From Chelonoidis abingdonii (taxonomy: Eukaryota; Chordata; Testudines; Testudinidae), in the NCBI RefSeq assembly GCF_003597395.2, contig NC_133769.1:42798778-42862777 (forward strand): a DNA stretch of 64,000 nt. The letters are read 5' to 3'. The notes under the pieces were generated by a model. It saw only the letters and a program-made list of their open reading frames with translations. It had not been told where the DNA came from and made no database searches. The translations under genes were made by a program, and so were the position numbers. Each line of letters opens with the position of its first letter. Within the stretch, counting starts at the first letter, position 1. This document shows, in pieces, positions 1 through 10,079 of the stretch.

Positions 1-332
1 AAAAGGAAGTACTTCTTCACACAGTGCAGTCAAGCTGTGGAATTTTTTGCTGGGGATGTTGTTAAGGCCAAAACTATAACAGGGTTCAAAAAAGAATGAG
101 AGAAGTTCATGGAGCAATGGCTATTAGCCAAATTGGTCAGTAATGCAACCCCATGCTCTGAGTGTCTCTAGCCTCTGATTGCCAGAAGCTGGGATGGATG
201 ACAGCAGATGGATCACTGAATAGTTACCTGCCTGTTCATTCCCTCTGGAGCACCTGGCTTTTGGTTACTGGGCTAGATGGTCCATTGGTCTGAGCCAGTA
301 TGGTCATTCGTATGTTCTTATAATCCCTTCCC
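1..332 (+). mobile_element. CR1 LINE, 3' end (5' cut by window edge)
   Basis: The segment carries the closing part of the CR1 reverse-transcriptase ORF and the short 3' UTR. It includes the reading for a phrase like 'tytFFtqcsqavEff' near the start, the 'ctattagcca' block, and the end 'ctgagccagtatggtcattcgtatgttcttat'-type tail found at CR1 3' termini in reptiles. Frameshifts and lost bases show it is an old, dead copy. There is no poly(A), as expected for CR1. Recognition is from family knowledge and no alignment was run. Confidence 0.9.
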
Positions 333-1155
333 CCAAACCGTTTACAATTTAATATCATAATCATGGCATCCACCACATTTTTGACACTATTGAGCCCTGT
401 CTCATCTCAATTCCAAGTACACAGCAAAAGAAACACTGTATCTATAGTATGTGGGTGGATGTAGTTTGACTGCACTTTTTTTGTTTGTTTTCCAGCACAT
501 TATTTAATCAAAGGAACTACTTTAAGTGAAAATCTGTTTCTTTAACTGTATGGTGCTACCTTCATAAACTACAAATTGAAGTGAGAATCTCTAAAGTCTA
601 AAACCTTAGCATAATGATTTATCACTATACCACTATACAATATAAATGTGATCACTGCAAGCAAAACCGTTGTGAGGAGTGTTCAACCATTCCTGTGAAG
701 ACCTGATGCTGATACTTTAATAAGTAGTTGAGGGCAACATAACATCCTTGAGATCTAACTTAGCACATTACTTCCAGTGTTATATATGCATTTGACCCTA
801 TACAAATACTGATAATGGTTCTGTTTACTCCGATTTATTGCTGCCAGAGATAGAGAGCCACAGTATTGTGCAAGAAGTAGGTAAAATACGTAACTTCCAA
901 TCACATAAGAGATGACACATCTAAATCATTAAAATGCAGATGAGGATTAAACTGAAGATTGATTTCATAAATTGATTTTTATAAGGGTACACAATAGCTC
1001 TTAAAATAACCTTAATATTATTTCATATGTATATAGTGTGTTTCACAGATGCAGTCAACAAGGCAAAGAGACAAATGAATATTTTCCTAGTTAAGAGTTG
1101 TAGATAAGTGTTGTTATAAAATATATAAAATGATCCCTCTTCTAATAGTTTTCAC
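333..1155. other. AT-rich single-copy DNA, no feature seen
   Basis: No open frame with protein character, no repeat family and no RNA gene is recognised here. Confidence 0.5.
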
Positions 1156-1160
1156 TGTTA

Positions 1161-1695
1161 TCATTTAGAGCCAACGTTATAAGTCAGCCTCGATCTGGGC
1201 TTGGCCATAGTCTCTTTGAGTCTCTTGCCCCTGGGTTCCCTATAAGACCTCCCACTCTTGGGAAATCTCTCCATTCTCAGTGGAGTTATCCGTTCAATCT
1301 TGGGGTCTTTTCTGAGTCCAATTATTTCTAGTCCCTGGCGGTGCGCCTCAGGTCCCACCACAAGTTGCTGGCTGGGAGCAACCCTGCAGGGTCCCTCAGG
1401 TATATCAGGCGTGTAGTGTCAGTCTGTCCCCAAACTAGTGGTGGAAAGGAAGGGCTAATCACTGCCTCAGGCTGGGCTCCTCTGGCTACTGGATCTCACT
1501 GGCAGTACCTATAAGTCTCTCCTCCTGTGTAAACTTTCCCCATTCTCTGTGGCATGATTCACCTCTTTAATCTCCCCATCTATAGATGGTGCATGTTCTG
1601 CAGGGGAATGTAATTGGCACTGCCTGAGCACAGGAATGTTTGTTAGCCTATCAGTGGGAGGGGGGCGTGTCCCATCACAGTCACTCATGCTGACA
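1161..1695 (-). mobile_element. LTR-like block, minus orientation
   Basis: A 535-bp stretch that is clearly richer in GC and CpG than its flanks is bounded by the 5-bp direct repeat TGTTA at 1156-1160 and 1696-1700. Read on the minus strand it begins TGTCAGC, as retroviral or Gypsy LTRs do, but the other end reads CTAAATGA rather than the canonical CA. A 66-codon minus-strand frame at 1161-1361 matches no family I know and is probably fortuitous. A solo LTR is the best guess; an unclassified non-autonomous element is the alternative. Confidence 0.4.
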
Positions 1696-2219
1696 TGTTA
1701 GATAACAACCTCGTGGTTAACTTTTCCTGTTAAGAACAATACTGTAAAGCTTCTGTGGCCACTGGAATTATGTTGCCTTCGTTGGCACTAAAACAGATCT
1801 TGGTTATTGCTAAACGCAGTTAACTTAACAAAGTTTAATTGGAAATATGTGGAAGAACAACAAGATTCCAAAAGGGAAGACGTCTTTTAAAGATGCTTTA
1901 TAGTAAATATTATACTCTAAAGAGTTTTTCATCCTATGGGATTCTATGCGACCACACCCATATTTTTCTTTCATTTCTTGGTGTTATTAAGTAAAAAGTG
2001 AGGCTCAACAATTTATCCTTGCATAGGATTTCTGTCTGCACTGTGACCTGTTAAATTAAATTTAAATTAAAAAGGTAAAATAAACAAAGCTTTTTATCAA
2101 ATCAGCCAGCAAGATTAAAACTCCTATATTATTTACTATCAGAGGGGTAGCCATGTTAGTCCGGATCTGTAAAAAGTGACAAAGGGTCCCATGGCACCTT
2201 GTAGAATAACAGAAGCATT

Positions 2220-2258
2220 GGAGCATAAGCTTTCGTGCCTGAATACCCACTTCATCAG
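2220..2258 (-). ncRNA. Hammerhead ribozyme-like core (PLE arm, minus strand)
   Basis: Reading the minus strand: CTGATGA (complement of 2252-2258), a hairpin starting GTGGG and closing GCAC that is partly broken, then GAAA (complement of 2231-2234), then AGC-TTAT-GCT, a 3-bp helix III with a 4-base loop, then C as the cleavage-site nucleotide. This is the order of a type I hammerhead with minimal helix III. Hammerheads are known in PLE terminal repeats. An extra A lies between CTGATGA and helix II, and I cannot find a good helix I, so present activity is doubtful. Confidence 0.5.
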
Positions 2259-2268
2259 ATGCATGTGT

Positions 2269-2306
2269 CTGACGAAGTGGGTATTTACCCACGAGAGCTT
2301 ATGCTC
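2269..2306 (+). ncRNA. Hammerhead ribozyme-like core (PLE arm, plus strand)
   Basis: This is the mirror of the minus-strand core, in the other arm: CTGACGA at 2269-2275, a clean helix II (GTGGG/CCCAC, 2277-2292), then GAGA where the consensus is GAAA, then AGC-TTAT-GCT and C at 2306. The change of the second conserved A of GAA to G at 2295 should abolish cleavage, so this is a dead relic. Confidence 0.45.
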
Positions 2307-2358
2307 CAATATGTCTGTTAGTCTATAAGTGCCTTTGTCACTTTTTATATTGTTTACT

Positions 2359-3785
2359 GTTGCTTAACTTTTCTTAACATAAAAGTGAGAACTGAACATA
2401 CCAAAATATAAAAACAACAAAAAATCTATACACATTGTTCACAAGAAAACCAATACACTCAATATACTCTCAGCACATTGAATTGAATAACATTTCTTCA
2501 ATTAATGACATAAAGTCATATGGTACCGTTTTTTCCTCCCTACTCTTTAGTCTTCTGTAAGGTCAGCTATATAAATAGGTAAGTGTGTATGCCTAAAGTC
2601 TTTAGAAATACACAAAAACAGCCATGATCTCATTTAGTACTGGGTTGGAGAAAGAGATGCATCTGAATATCACTATATCAGGTTCACATAACTGAATTTA
2701 AAATGTCTTTGGTAAAACAATAATAGGTTGATACATATCAGATAACTCCCTGAACAACAAAAGCAAAATTTTGTCATTCAGTATGCACAATTATCAACAC
2801 AATAAATACAAAAGTAATAAACATGGGAAAATAAGCAAAAGATTTTCTGCAAATATTCATTTGATTTTTAATAAATTCGGTTCTGCTATGTATGCATTAT
2901 TTTTGTGTTCCATGTCACACACATTAAAGTGAAGTGCTTTGCTGAATATGTTTATTTTTTAAAGCAAATTTCAAAAAGTCATGAACATTTGTGGAAACTG
3001 AATTTCAAATGTAAAAGTGCAAATATTTGCCCCAGAAATGCTTGCATACTCATTCATCCAATCAGGAAAAGGAATAAGGCATTTCTAGTTATATGGCCTA
3101 TCACAAAGCTTTACAATCATCACATGAGTAAAATATTTAAATTATGTAATATATTCACCAAATAAATGCAAGGAAATTATGTTCTGCTCACTGATATCCA
3201 TGAAGAGAAAGGAAGAGGCTAAAGTTATGGAAAAAGTGATTAACCAGGAATAATTTATCTTTTTTTTTTTGAAGGCTAAACTAACTAGAGGTTGCTAGAT
3301 TTAACAACTATTACTTTTAGCATATTTATCTGATTGTATAGATAATAGTTCTTCATGAAAATATAGAAAGTATTCTCTTAAATGGATGCAGAGAAAAAGA
3401 ACATTTCTCAGGCTTCTTTTCTTTTGCTTTGATTTCTTTTGCTTCTTCTCACTTTTAACATTTTTTCCAGAAGTCAGTAAATCATGTTGTCCTAGAAAAT
3501 ATATGATTTGTCTTTATATCTCACCTGTTTGGCTGAGAACAATATTATCACAGCAATAGTTTCTTCTCAAAAAGCTTTGATAAATACCACAAGATCTCTT
3601 TTTTTGTTGTTATTTTGCATTTTGGTACAATAAGACTGAAAATAGTATGAAAACAACATCAGTTGAGAGATTTTAAACATTTCTTTCTTTTTTCTTTCTT
3701 ATTTTATTGAGAATTTTCTCTCAGTCCTGAAGATCATAAAGAACTGGAATGGTGGGGAGGTATGTCACAGTGCAACAGTATTCAC
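2359..3785. other. AT-rich single-copy DNA, no feature seen
   Basis: The block is AT-rich with pyrimidine runs (around 3410-3470 and 3680-3720). The open frame at 2905-3165 has no recognisable protein features. Confidence 0.5.
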
Positions 3786-4003
3786 TTACTTATATTGAAA
3801 AGTTCCAGGGGAAGTTCCAAAAGACTGGAAGAAAGTTAATGTGCCACTATTTAGAAAGGGTATATGGGATGACCTATGTAATTATAGGCCTATGAATCCG
3901 ACACTGATCCCAGGCAAGATAATGGAATGTCTGAAACGGGACTCAATTAACAAAGAATGAAAGGAGAGTAATAGAATTGGTACCAATCAACATTAGTCTA
4001 CTG

Positions 4004-4221
4004 CAGTGGTTCTCAAACTTTTGTACTGGCGACCCCTTTACACAGCAAGCCTCTCAGTGCAACCTTCATTATAAATTACAAACACTTTTAAATATATTTA
4101 ACACTATTATAAATGCTGTAGGCAAAGTGGGGTTTAGGGTGGAGGCTGATAGCTCACGACCCCCCATGTAATAACCTCACGACCCCATGAGGGGTCCCAA
4201 TCCCCAGTTTGAGAATCCCTG
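4004..4221. mobile_element. Non-autonomous hAT (Charlie-like) MITE
   Basis: The element starts CAGTGGTTCTCAAACTTTTG and ends CAGTTTGAGAATCCCTG, giving terminal inverted repeats (TIRs) that begin CAG. It is flanked by an 8-bp duplication, GTCTACTG (3996-4003) / GTCTATTG (4222-4229), with one mismatch. An 8-bp TSD plus CA..TG ends is diagnostic of the hAT superfamily. It sits inside the CR1 and so is younger than it. There is no coding capacity. Confidence 0.9.
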
Positions 4222-4614
4222 GTCTATTGACAACAGATCCTGTTAAACTAAATTTTTAGTTTTTTTTGTTTATGAGACTACAGGTTTCATTGATAAAGAT
4301 AATAGCATTGATTGAATACACATAGACCTCTGTAAAGCATTTGCTTTGGTACCACATGACATTTTCATTAAAAAAACTAGAACATTATAAAATTAATACA
4401 GCACACTTTACATGGATTAAAAGCTATCTAACTGATAGGTCTCAAAATGTAATTGTAAATAGGGAATCATAATCAAATAGGTACATTTCTAGTAGGGGCT
4501 TGAAGGGATTTTTTCTTAGCCTCAGTCTATTTAATATTTGTATTAATGACCTGGAAGAAAACAAAATCATTATAAATAAAGATAGCAGATAACACAAAAA
4601 TTGTGGGAATGGCT

Positions 4615-5069
4615 GTTAGTGACCGGGACATGCGTGGTCATACCAAGCGGTTGGATCTGGAGAAAGGTCTAGTGGTCGGAGCTGAAGTCTGGTGTCAGAG
4701 CCAAGGATCACAGCTAGAATCAGGAACCAGAAGTCAGATCCCAGAGTAAAAACTAAAGTCAGAGGTCAGAGCCAAGGGTCAGTGCCAAAGTCAGAACTGG
4801 GTTACCTGGAGTGAGGCAAGGCAGCAGCAGGTCAGGGCCTAAGGCAGGAGCAGGGCAGAAGCAAGGCTGGAAACAAGGACCTACAGGAGTTATTGCTGCC
4901 GTGGATAATACTTTGAGCTACCAGTGCCCTACTTCTGGGCACTGGTAATCTCCTCAGCAAATGGGGTGGTTTGGCGACTCCTGTGTCTCAAATGGGGCCC
5001 AGCTGCACTTATAAGACTTCCTACGGTTAAGTCAGCAGGTAAGCAGACTGCTGCAGGTCCTTAAATCTG
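4615..5069. mobile_element. Unclassified insertion in CR1, repeats of TCAGAGCCAAGG type
   Basis: CR1 sequence stops near 4614 and resumes near 5070. The inserted DNA is purine-rich with repeated short phrases such as 'gtcagagccaaggatcac' and 'gtcagagccaagggtcag' (4690-4800). It also has a short inverted repeat 'ccagtgccc..gggcactgg' near 4921-4947 and a TATA-like 'cttataaga' near 5010. TAGTG occurs at both junctions (4617-4621 and 5070-5074). This may be a degraded LTR (antisense Gypsy type), but its ends are not canonical. Confidence 0.5.
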
Positions 5070-5757
5070 ATAGTGGTAAATAATGAAGAGAACATATCAC
5101 TGATACAGAGTAATCTGAATTACTTGGTAAACTGGGTTCAAGCAAACAATATGTGTTTTAATATGGCTAAATGTAAATATATACATATAGGACCAAAGAC
5201 TGTAGGCCATACTTATGTAGGCCATATACAGGGACTCGATCCTGGGAAAAAGCATTTGAGATTATGATGGATAATCAGCTTCTTATAAGTTCTCTGTTCA
5301 ATGCTGTAGCCACAAGGGCTAATGTGATCCTTCGACTTCTAAACAGAGGAATATTAGGTAGAAGTAAGTTAGTTGACTTTTGTATTTGGCACTGGTGTGA
5401 TTGCTACTGGAATATTTTATCTGCTTCTGGCATCCACCATTAAAGAAGGATGTTGAGAAATTAAAGACAGTTCATATGGAGAACAAATATGTAACAATGG
5501 GCTCTTCAGTGTAGATGAGAAAGGTATAACACAATCCAATGGCTGGAAGTTGAAGCTAAACAAATTCAGACTGTAAATAAAGCATAAAATTTTTGAGAGA
5601 GAATAATTAACCGTTGGAACAACTTACCAAGGTTCATGGTGGATTCTTCATCAATGACAATTTTTAATTCATGTTTGGACGTTTTCCTAAAATATATGCA
5701 TTGGGAATTATTTTGTGGAAGTTCTATGGCTGTTTTACATAGGAGACCAGTCTAGAT

Positions 5758-5992
5758 CAAGGGTCGGCAACCTTCAGCATTTGGCCCATCAGAGTAATCC
5801 ACTAGTGGACTGTGAGACATTTTGTTTACATTGACCATCTGCAGACTTAGCCTCCATTGTCCGGGAACGGTGAACTGCAGCCACTGGGAGCTGTGAGAGG
5901 CTGTGCCTGTGGATGGTCAACATAAACAAAATGTCTCATGGCCCGCCAGTGGATTATCCTGATGGGCTGAGTGCCGAAGGTTGCCAACCCCA
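5758..5992. mobile_element. Foldback hAT MITE
   Basis: The whole 235 bp is a long imperfect inverted repeat. The left half begins CAAGGGTCGGCAACCTTC and the right half is its complement, ending GAAGGTTGCCAACCCCA. It is flanked by a perfect 8-bp duplication GTCTAGAT (5750-5757 and 5993-6000). Termini and TSD length place it in hAT. It lies just before the CR1 3' end and is younger than that CR1. Confidence 0.9.
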
Positions 5993-6466
5993 GTCTAGAT
6001 TATCACAATGATCCCTTCTGGGCGTGGAATATATGAATCTATAAAAATTAACAGAAAGGATTACTTTCATTTACTTAATCTTAATAGTTACTTCAGAATA
6101 TTTCGAAGCCGTTATTTCTTCACTGAAACAGACCATGACATGGGATATACACTCATGGAAAGATTTATAAAAAGAGGTTATTTACTTACATGTCTTAATT
6201 ATGTGTCTCGTGGAGCAGCAATGTCTTTCCACTTTGAACTCTGAATTCCTAAAACCAAGAACAATACTAATGACATACTTATTTTTAGGCCACTTCAGCT
6301 GCTAGAATTATTTACTCTAGTAATACTTGGAAGTGTCATTTTCTTCCTTCTACAGAAGTAAATTTCTCCTGAATCCCTTTAATCTCTCTTCCAGATGTTA
6401 TAACTGGATAAATTTCTCCAAATTTATCTCTCCCATCTGTGCATTACCACTGACTAGAAATTCTTT

Positions 6467-6537
6467 GGGCCTCATCCAAAGCCCTTTGAAGTCAATGGAA
6501 AGACTTCCATTAATTCCAATGCAATTGGATCAGGTCT
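6467..6537. repeat. Short imperfect palindrome (ATTGAAGTCAATGG family)
   Basis: The block gggcctcatccaaagccc... ...gcaattggatcaggtct folds on itself. The centre has 'gaagtcaatgg' and 'ccattaattcc' as complementary halves. Similar short palindromes lie at several other places in the window. It is probably an ancient MITE; the family name is not known to me. Confidence 0.55.
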
Positions 6538-6828
6538 ACTTCAGAATTGTAGGGCTGAATGCCCTGTGACTTGAATTCACTCGTATAAAGTATATCATTA
6601 ATGATTATATTGATGTTTATTTGACTGAGGAGAATATATACTATTCCATATGCATTGCATGATACCGTTGAGTCAAGTTTTTTTTTGTTTTTTTTTCCAA
6701 CCTTAATAAATATGCCTGGTAAGTTAATGGCTTAATATGAAGTTTGCGTTGGTGTCTATATCCAGTTCCCAGAGAGATTTTATCTTTAAATTACATGACA
6801 AATCACTTGAAGACTTTAAATCATGATA

Positions 6829-6976
6829 TGAGGGCTTCAGTAATTCAGCCACAGGTTATGGGTTTATCACAGGAGGGGGTGAATGAGATTCTGTGGCCCG
6901 TGATGTGCAAAAGGTCAGACTAGATGATTATGATGTTCCCTTCTGGCCTTAAAGTCCATGAGTCAATGAGACTAAA
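6829..6976 (+). mobile_element. CR1 LINE 3' UTR fragment
   Basis: The fragment contains the CR1 3' blocks 'gagggcttcagtaattcag', 'ggtcagactagatgattatg', 'ttcccttctggccttaaag' and the terminal 'catgagtcaatgag'. It is heavily 5' truncated, which is usual for CR1. Confidence 0.85.
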
Positions 6977-7058
6977 CTAGTTGCCCTTCATAGTTTTGCA
7001 AAAACACCGAGGAGTACTTTTGGCACCTTAGAGACTAACAAATTTATTTGGGCATAAG

Positions 7059-7087
7059 CTTTCATAAGCTAAAACCCACTTCATCAG
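7059..7087 (-). ncRNA. Hammerhead ribozyme-like core, decayed
   Basis: The minus strand reads CTGATGA (complement of 7081-7087), then GTGGGTTTTAGCTTAT, where the second half of helix II has lost its pairing through C-to-T changes. GAAA (complement of 7070-7073) and GCTTATGCC follow. The core residues survive but helix II is broken, so it should be inactive. It lies in the inverted arm of the PLE. Confidence 0.4.
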
Positions 7088-7424
7088 ATGCACTGAGTGG
7101 AAAATACAGTAGGAAGATATATGTAGCAGTACATGAAAAGGTGGGAGTTGCCTTACCAAGTGGGGAGGTTGAGACAATTCAATTAAAGTGGGCTATTATC
7201 AACAGGACAAAAAAAATCACTTTTGTAGTGGTAATCAAGGTGACTCATTTCAAACAGTTGACAAGAAGGTATGAGTAACAGTAGTGGGAATTAAGCATGG
7301 GGAAATTAGTTTTTAGTTCTTGTAGTGACCCATCCACTTCCAGTCTTTATTCAGACCTAATTTGATGGTGTAGTAGTGGTGTTCTGTTATTTTCTTTGTT
7401 GGGTCTCTCCTATCCTACTACAGG

Positions 7425-7985
7425 ACAGGCCCAACAAAGAAAGTTACAGAATTCCACTAGCTGTCACATTCAGTCCCCAGCTAAAACCTCTCCACCTCAT
7501 CAAGGATCTACAACCTATCCTGAAGAATGACCCCTCACAGACCTTGGGAAATAGGCCAGTCCTCACTTACAGACAGCCCCCCAACCTGAAGCAAATGCAC
7601 AACACACACACCACATAACAAAAACACTAATCCAGGAACCTATCCCTGCTACAAATCCCGTTGCTAGCTCTGTCCACGTATCTATTCAAGGGATACCATC
7701 ATAGGACCTAACCACATCAACCACACCATCAGGAGCTCATTCACCTGTACATCTACCAATGTGATATATGCCATCATATGCCAGCAATGCCCTCTGCCAT
7801 GTACATTGACCAGACTGGACAGTCTCTATACAAAAGAATAAATGGACACAAATCAAATGTTAAGAATTATAGCATTCAAAAACCAGTTGGAGAACACCTC
7901 CCTGGACACTCAATAACAGACTTAAAAGTGTCAATTCTTCAACAAAAAAACTTCAAAAACAGACTCCAATGAGAAACTGCAATTT
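7425..7985 (+). pseudogene. PLE polyprotein C-terminus with GIY-YIG endonuclease, broken
   Basis: This would encode the end of the PLE protein, which joins a telomerase-like reverse transcriptase to a GIY-YIG nuclease that nicks target DNA. One frame gives 'RPVLTYRQPPNLKQ' (about 7549-7590), the linker typical just before the nuclease. Around 7745-7785 the shifted frame gives 'TSTNVIYAIICQQCP', the GIY-YIG strand. From 7790 the first frame gives 'MYIDQTGQSLYKRINGHKS', with the YIG-like YID and the conserved R of the helix. 'GEHLPGHSITDLKV' and 'NRLQ' follow. A frameshift near 7785 and stops at 7616 and about 7628 kill the frame. Cysteine spacing CQQC is retained. Confidence 0.75.
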
Positions 7986-8088
7986 GAAATTTAATTTTAA
8001 ATTAATTTGCAAACTGGAAACCACCACCTTGTTTTTGCTGATACAGACTAACATGGCTACCACTCTGAAACCTGTCTTTATAGTTTTG

Positions 8089-9035
8089 GTAGCCAAAGCA
8101 CCCATTTCCATTACTCCATTACCACTCAATTTGTGTAAACATCAGATTCACATAATCTGATTTCACAAAGGCTTCGTCTCTGTATCTCCTGACACTTTCA
8201 GTCTACTGATATAAAAGAAAATCAATCATCCCCAACAACAGTATATTTCTCTTTTATATAGAGATGGGACAAAAGCAAAGCCCTGGATCCTAACACCTTG
8301 AAAATGCCTGGCTGTTCAAAATTCAGTCTCTCCTCTCTGAATATTGTGGCTGATGCTCATCCTTTATTTTCACTGGTAGTTACCAATGTTTACCTGACTT
8401 GTCTGGTTATGAATTGATTTCATTCATGACTTCGTCTTTAAATATATCACCTGCCACTGCTCTATTCCACTTGAGTTTATGATAGTCTTGTCTGGACCAG
8501 CCACATCAGAAAATAATCTCTCTCCAGAACATTAGATTTCTGCTTGGCACTCACTATTATCTCTCTACCTTAAAATAATTCCTCTTTCCAAACTATTGGC
8601 TTCTTTTCTTCACCAGACTCTTCTTCCGCAAGAACTCTCCCATTAATAAAATAACCTCTTTATACAGAATACAATACACCATTGATTATTACTAAAATGC
8701 CACTATTATCTTATTTGTGCAAGGTTTTCTGTTGTAACGGATGAGTCTTTTCCTCCACTAATATTTTTTCTGCAATGGCTGTTTTACTTGACTTTGCTTT
8801 CTGACTTTCTCTTTTAAACTAAGCTTTCTGCTTATAAAACTCACCTATGGAGACTGTCTCTCCAGGATAGCAATCAGGTTCTCATATCAAGTAGAATAAC
8901 TGGCAGCAGTGTTAACAAATGTCTTAGTTATGGCTGCAAGCATTTAGTTGGAAAAGGGAAAAAAAAAACCCTGGAACTCTTTTTAAAGAGTCAGAACCTT
9001 CCCTTGGTAAAATTGTGATTGAAAATGTGGCAAGG
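8089..9035. other. Single-copy AT-rich DNA, no feature seen
   Basis: No repeat family or coding signal is recognised. Confidence 0.45.
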
Positions 9036-9125
9036 TCAGATTAGTGGCCTAGAGGTAGTGTCCTCCAGTGCCATCTGGGAGACCTGGGTTTAATTCTCTC
9101 TTGCTTTTTCTGATTGGCAGGAACT
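9036..9125 (+). mobile_element. tRNA-derived SINE fragment
   Basis: The fragment has a box A-like 'ttagtggcctagaggtag' (9041-9058) and a box B-like 'gggtttaattctc' (9087-9099) about 30 bases apart, as in Pol III internal promoters. The phrase 'gggagacctgggtt' just before box B is common in tRNA-headed SINEs. Box B has lost the central CGA. No clear duplication borders it. Confidence 0.5.
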
Positions 9126-9410
9126 GGGAATGTCAAATAGAGTAATCAAGGAGTTTTGCTGATGGACTCTGTAGGAAATTCAGTCCAACCTTCCCCAACT
9201 GCAAGCAAGCCTGCCAACAGCAATTCCAGGCCCCAGGGCAGAACAGTCAATGGGCCCCCACACATGCACAAGACACACCCATGTGGATGCAATCCACCTG
9301 ACATTTGAGAGATGTTGTGCCTGCACTGGCTGGTGTCCAGTGAACTGCCAGCTGCATTGCTCGGCACACTCTTCCAGCATGGCCAGGGCTTTTACATGCC
9401 TTCCCGGTAG

Positions 9411-9990
9411 GGTTGCCAACTGTCTAATTGTGCAAAGCCAAAGACCCTTTCCTCACCCCTTCCCTGAGCCCACATCTCTGTCCCACTCCTTTCTGAGGCC
9501 CCTCCCCCTGCTCACTCCTTCCCCCCTCCCTCTGTCACTCACTCTCCCTCACCCTCATTCACTTTCATCTGGCTGGGGCAGGGGGTCAGGTGCACGATGG
9601 GGTGCGGAGTGAAGGTTCTGCGATAGAGTTTGGTTGCGGGCTCTGGGAGGAAGTTTGAGTGCAGGGTGTGGGGTCTGGGCTGGGGAAGGGGGTTGGGGTT
9701 CATGAGGGGGTCAAGGGATTGGCACTTACCTTGGGCAGCTCCCAGAAGTGACCGGCACAGCCCTCTAGCAGTGGCTTCTAGGCGAGGGGCCCAGGGGCAC
9801 AGCCCCTTGCAGCTCCCATTGGCTGCAGTTCCCAGCAAATGGGAACTGTGGAGTTAGCACTGGGGGTGGAGGCACTGCATGGAGACCCCCTGCCCTGGGG
9901 CCATAGAGCTGTTACGGCCGCTTCCGGGAGAGGTGCGGAGTGAGGCAAGGCAGGAAATCTTCTTTAGCTCCACTGCACTGCTGACAGTGG
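9411..9990 (+). repeat. GC-rich interspersed repeat, family not named
   Basis: The repeat starts TAGGGTTGCCAACTGTC and continues through a C-rich tract (9450-9560), a G-rich tract (9570-9710) and an inverted repeat 'cagctcccattggctgcagttcccag' with 'caaatgggaactg' (9810-9850). The start resembles the terminus of a DNA transposon common in turtle genomes, but the far end is not identifiable here. Several open frames in this block come from base composition only. Confidence 0.55.
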
Positions 9991-10079
9991 TGGTCTCCCC
10001 GTTGATGGGCCTGGCTGACAGGATATAGATTTTAACATGGATCCTCCACATAGTCATTCAAATCAGGGGAATGGGAATC

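Larger units (their letters stand above)
2138..2345. mobile_element. Foldback Penelope-like element copy
   Basis: Two inverted arms meet near 2262. The left arm is in minus orientation and ends in the PLE 3' terminus (complement of atcagaggggtagccatgtt). The right arm is in plus orientation and stops within the same terminal region. The 13-bp target site duplication TATATTATTTACT (2125-2137) / TATATTGTTTACT (2346-2358) has one mismatch and fixes the boundaries. PLEs often insert with an inverted partial copy at one end, which explains the palindrome. No coding part remains. Confidence 0.8.
3786..6042 (+). mobile_element. CR1 LINE fragment split by three later insertions
   Basis: CR1 reverse transcriptase remnants run in order across the interval. 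'DWKKVN..PLF' and 'YRPMNPTLIPGKIME' lie at 3820-3930, the FADD region (read as FADNTK) at 4575-4605, 'NWVQANNMCFNMAKCK' at 5120-5185, and the C-terminal 'LALV' region near 5390. The 3' terminus 'caatgatcccttctggg' is at 6005-6022. The copy is interrupted by 4004-4221, about 4615-5069, and 5758-5992. Without these it is about 1.35 kb. It has many stops and frameshifts and is an old pseudogene copy. Confidence 0.85.
6999..8079 (+). mobile_element. Penelope-like element with inverted 5' arm
   Basis: A 9-bp target duplication ATAGTTTTG flanks the element (6990-6998 and 8080-8088). The left arm (6999 to about 7420) is the element's 3' region in minus orientation. The right arm (about 7420 to 8079) is in plus orientation and carries endonuclease coding sequence and the terminus 'gactaacatggctaccactctgaaacc'. 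The arms overlap at 7379-7445 ('tttctttgttgggtc' against 'aggcccaacaaagaaa'). This head-to-head structure is typical of PLE insertion. The reverse transcriptase is absent. Confidence 0.85.

Noticed and set aside
2138..2345. A CRISPR-like or terminator hairpin
   Set aside because: The palindrome is explained by two inverted PLE arms with a 13-bp target duplication.
9036..9125. A functional tRNA gene
   Set aside because: Box A and box B are present but no cloverleaf can be drawn and box B has lost its CGA; a SINE fragment fits better.
9250..9838. Overlapping frames of 99-120 codons on both strands
   Set aside because: They follow the C-rich and G-rich tracts of the interspersed repeat at 9411-9990.
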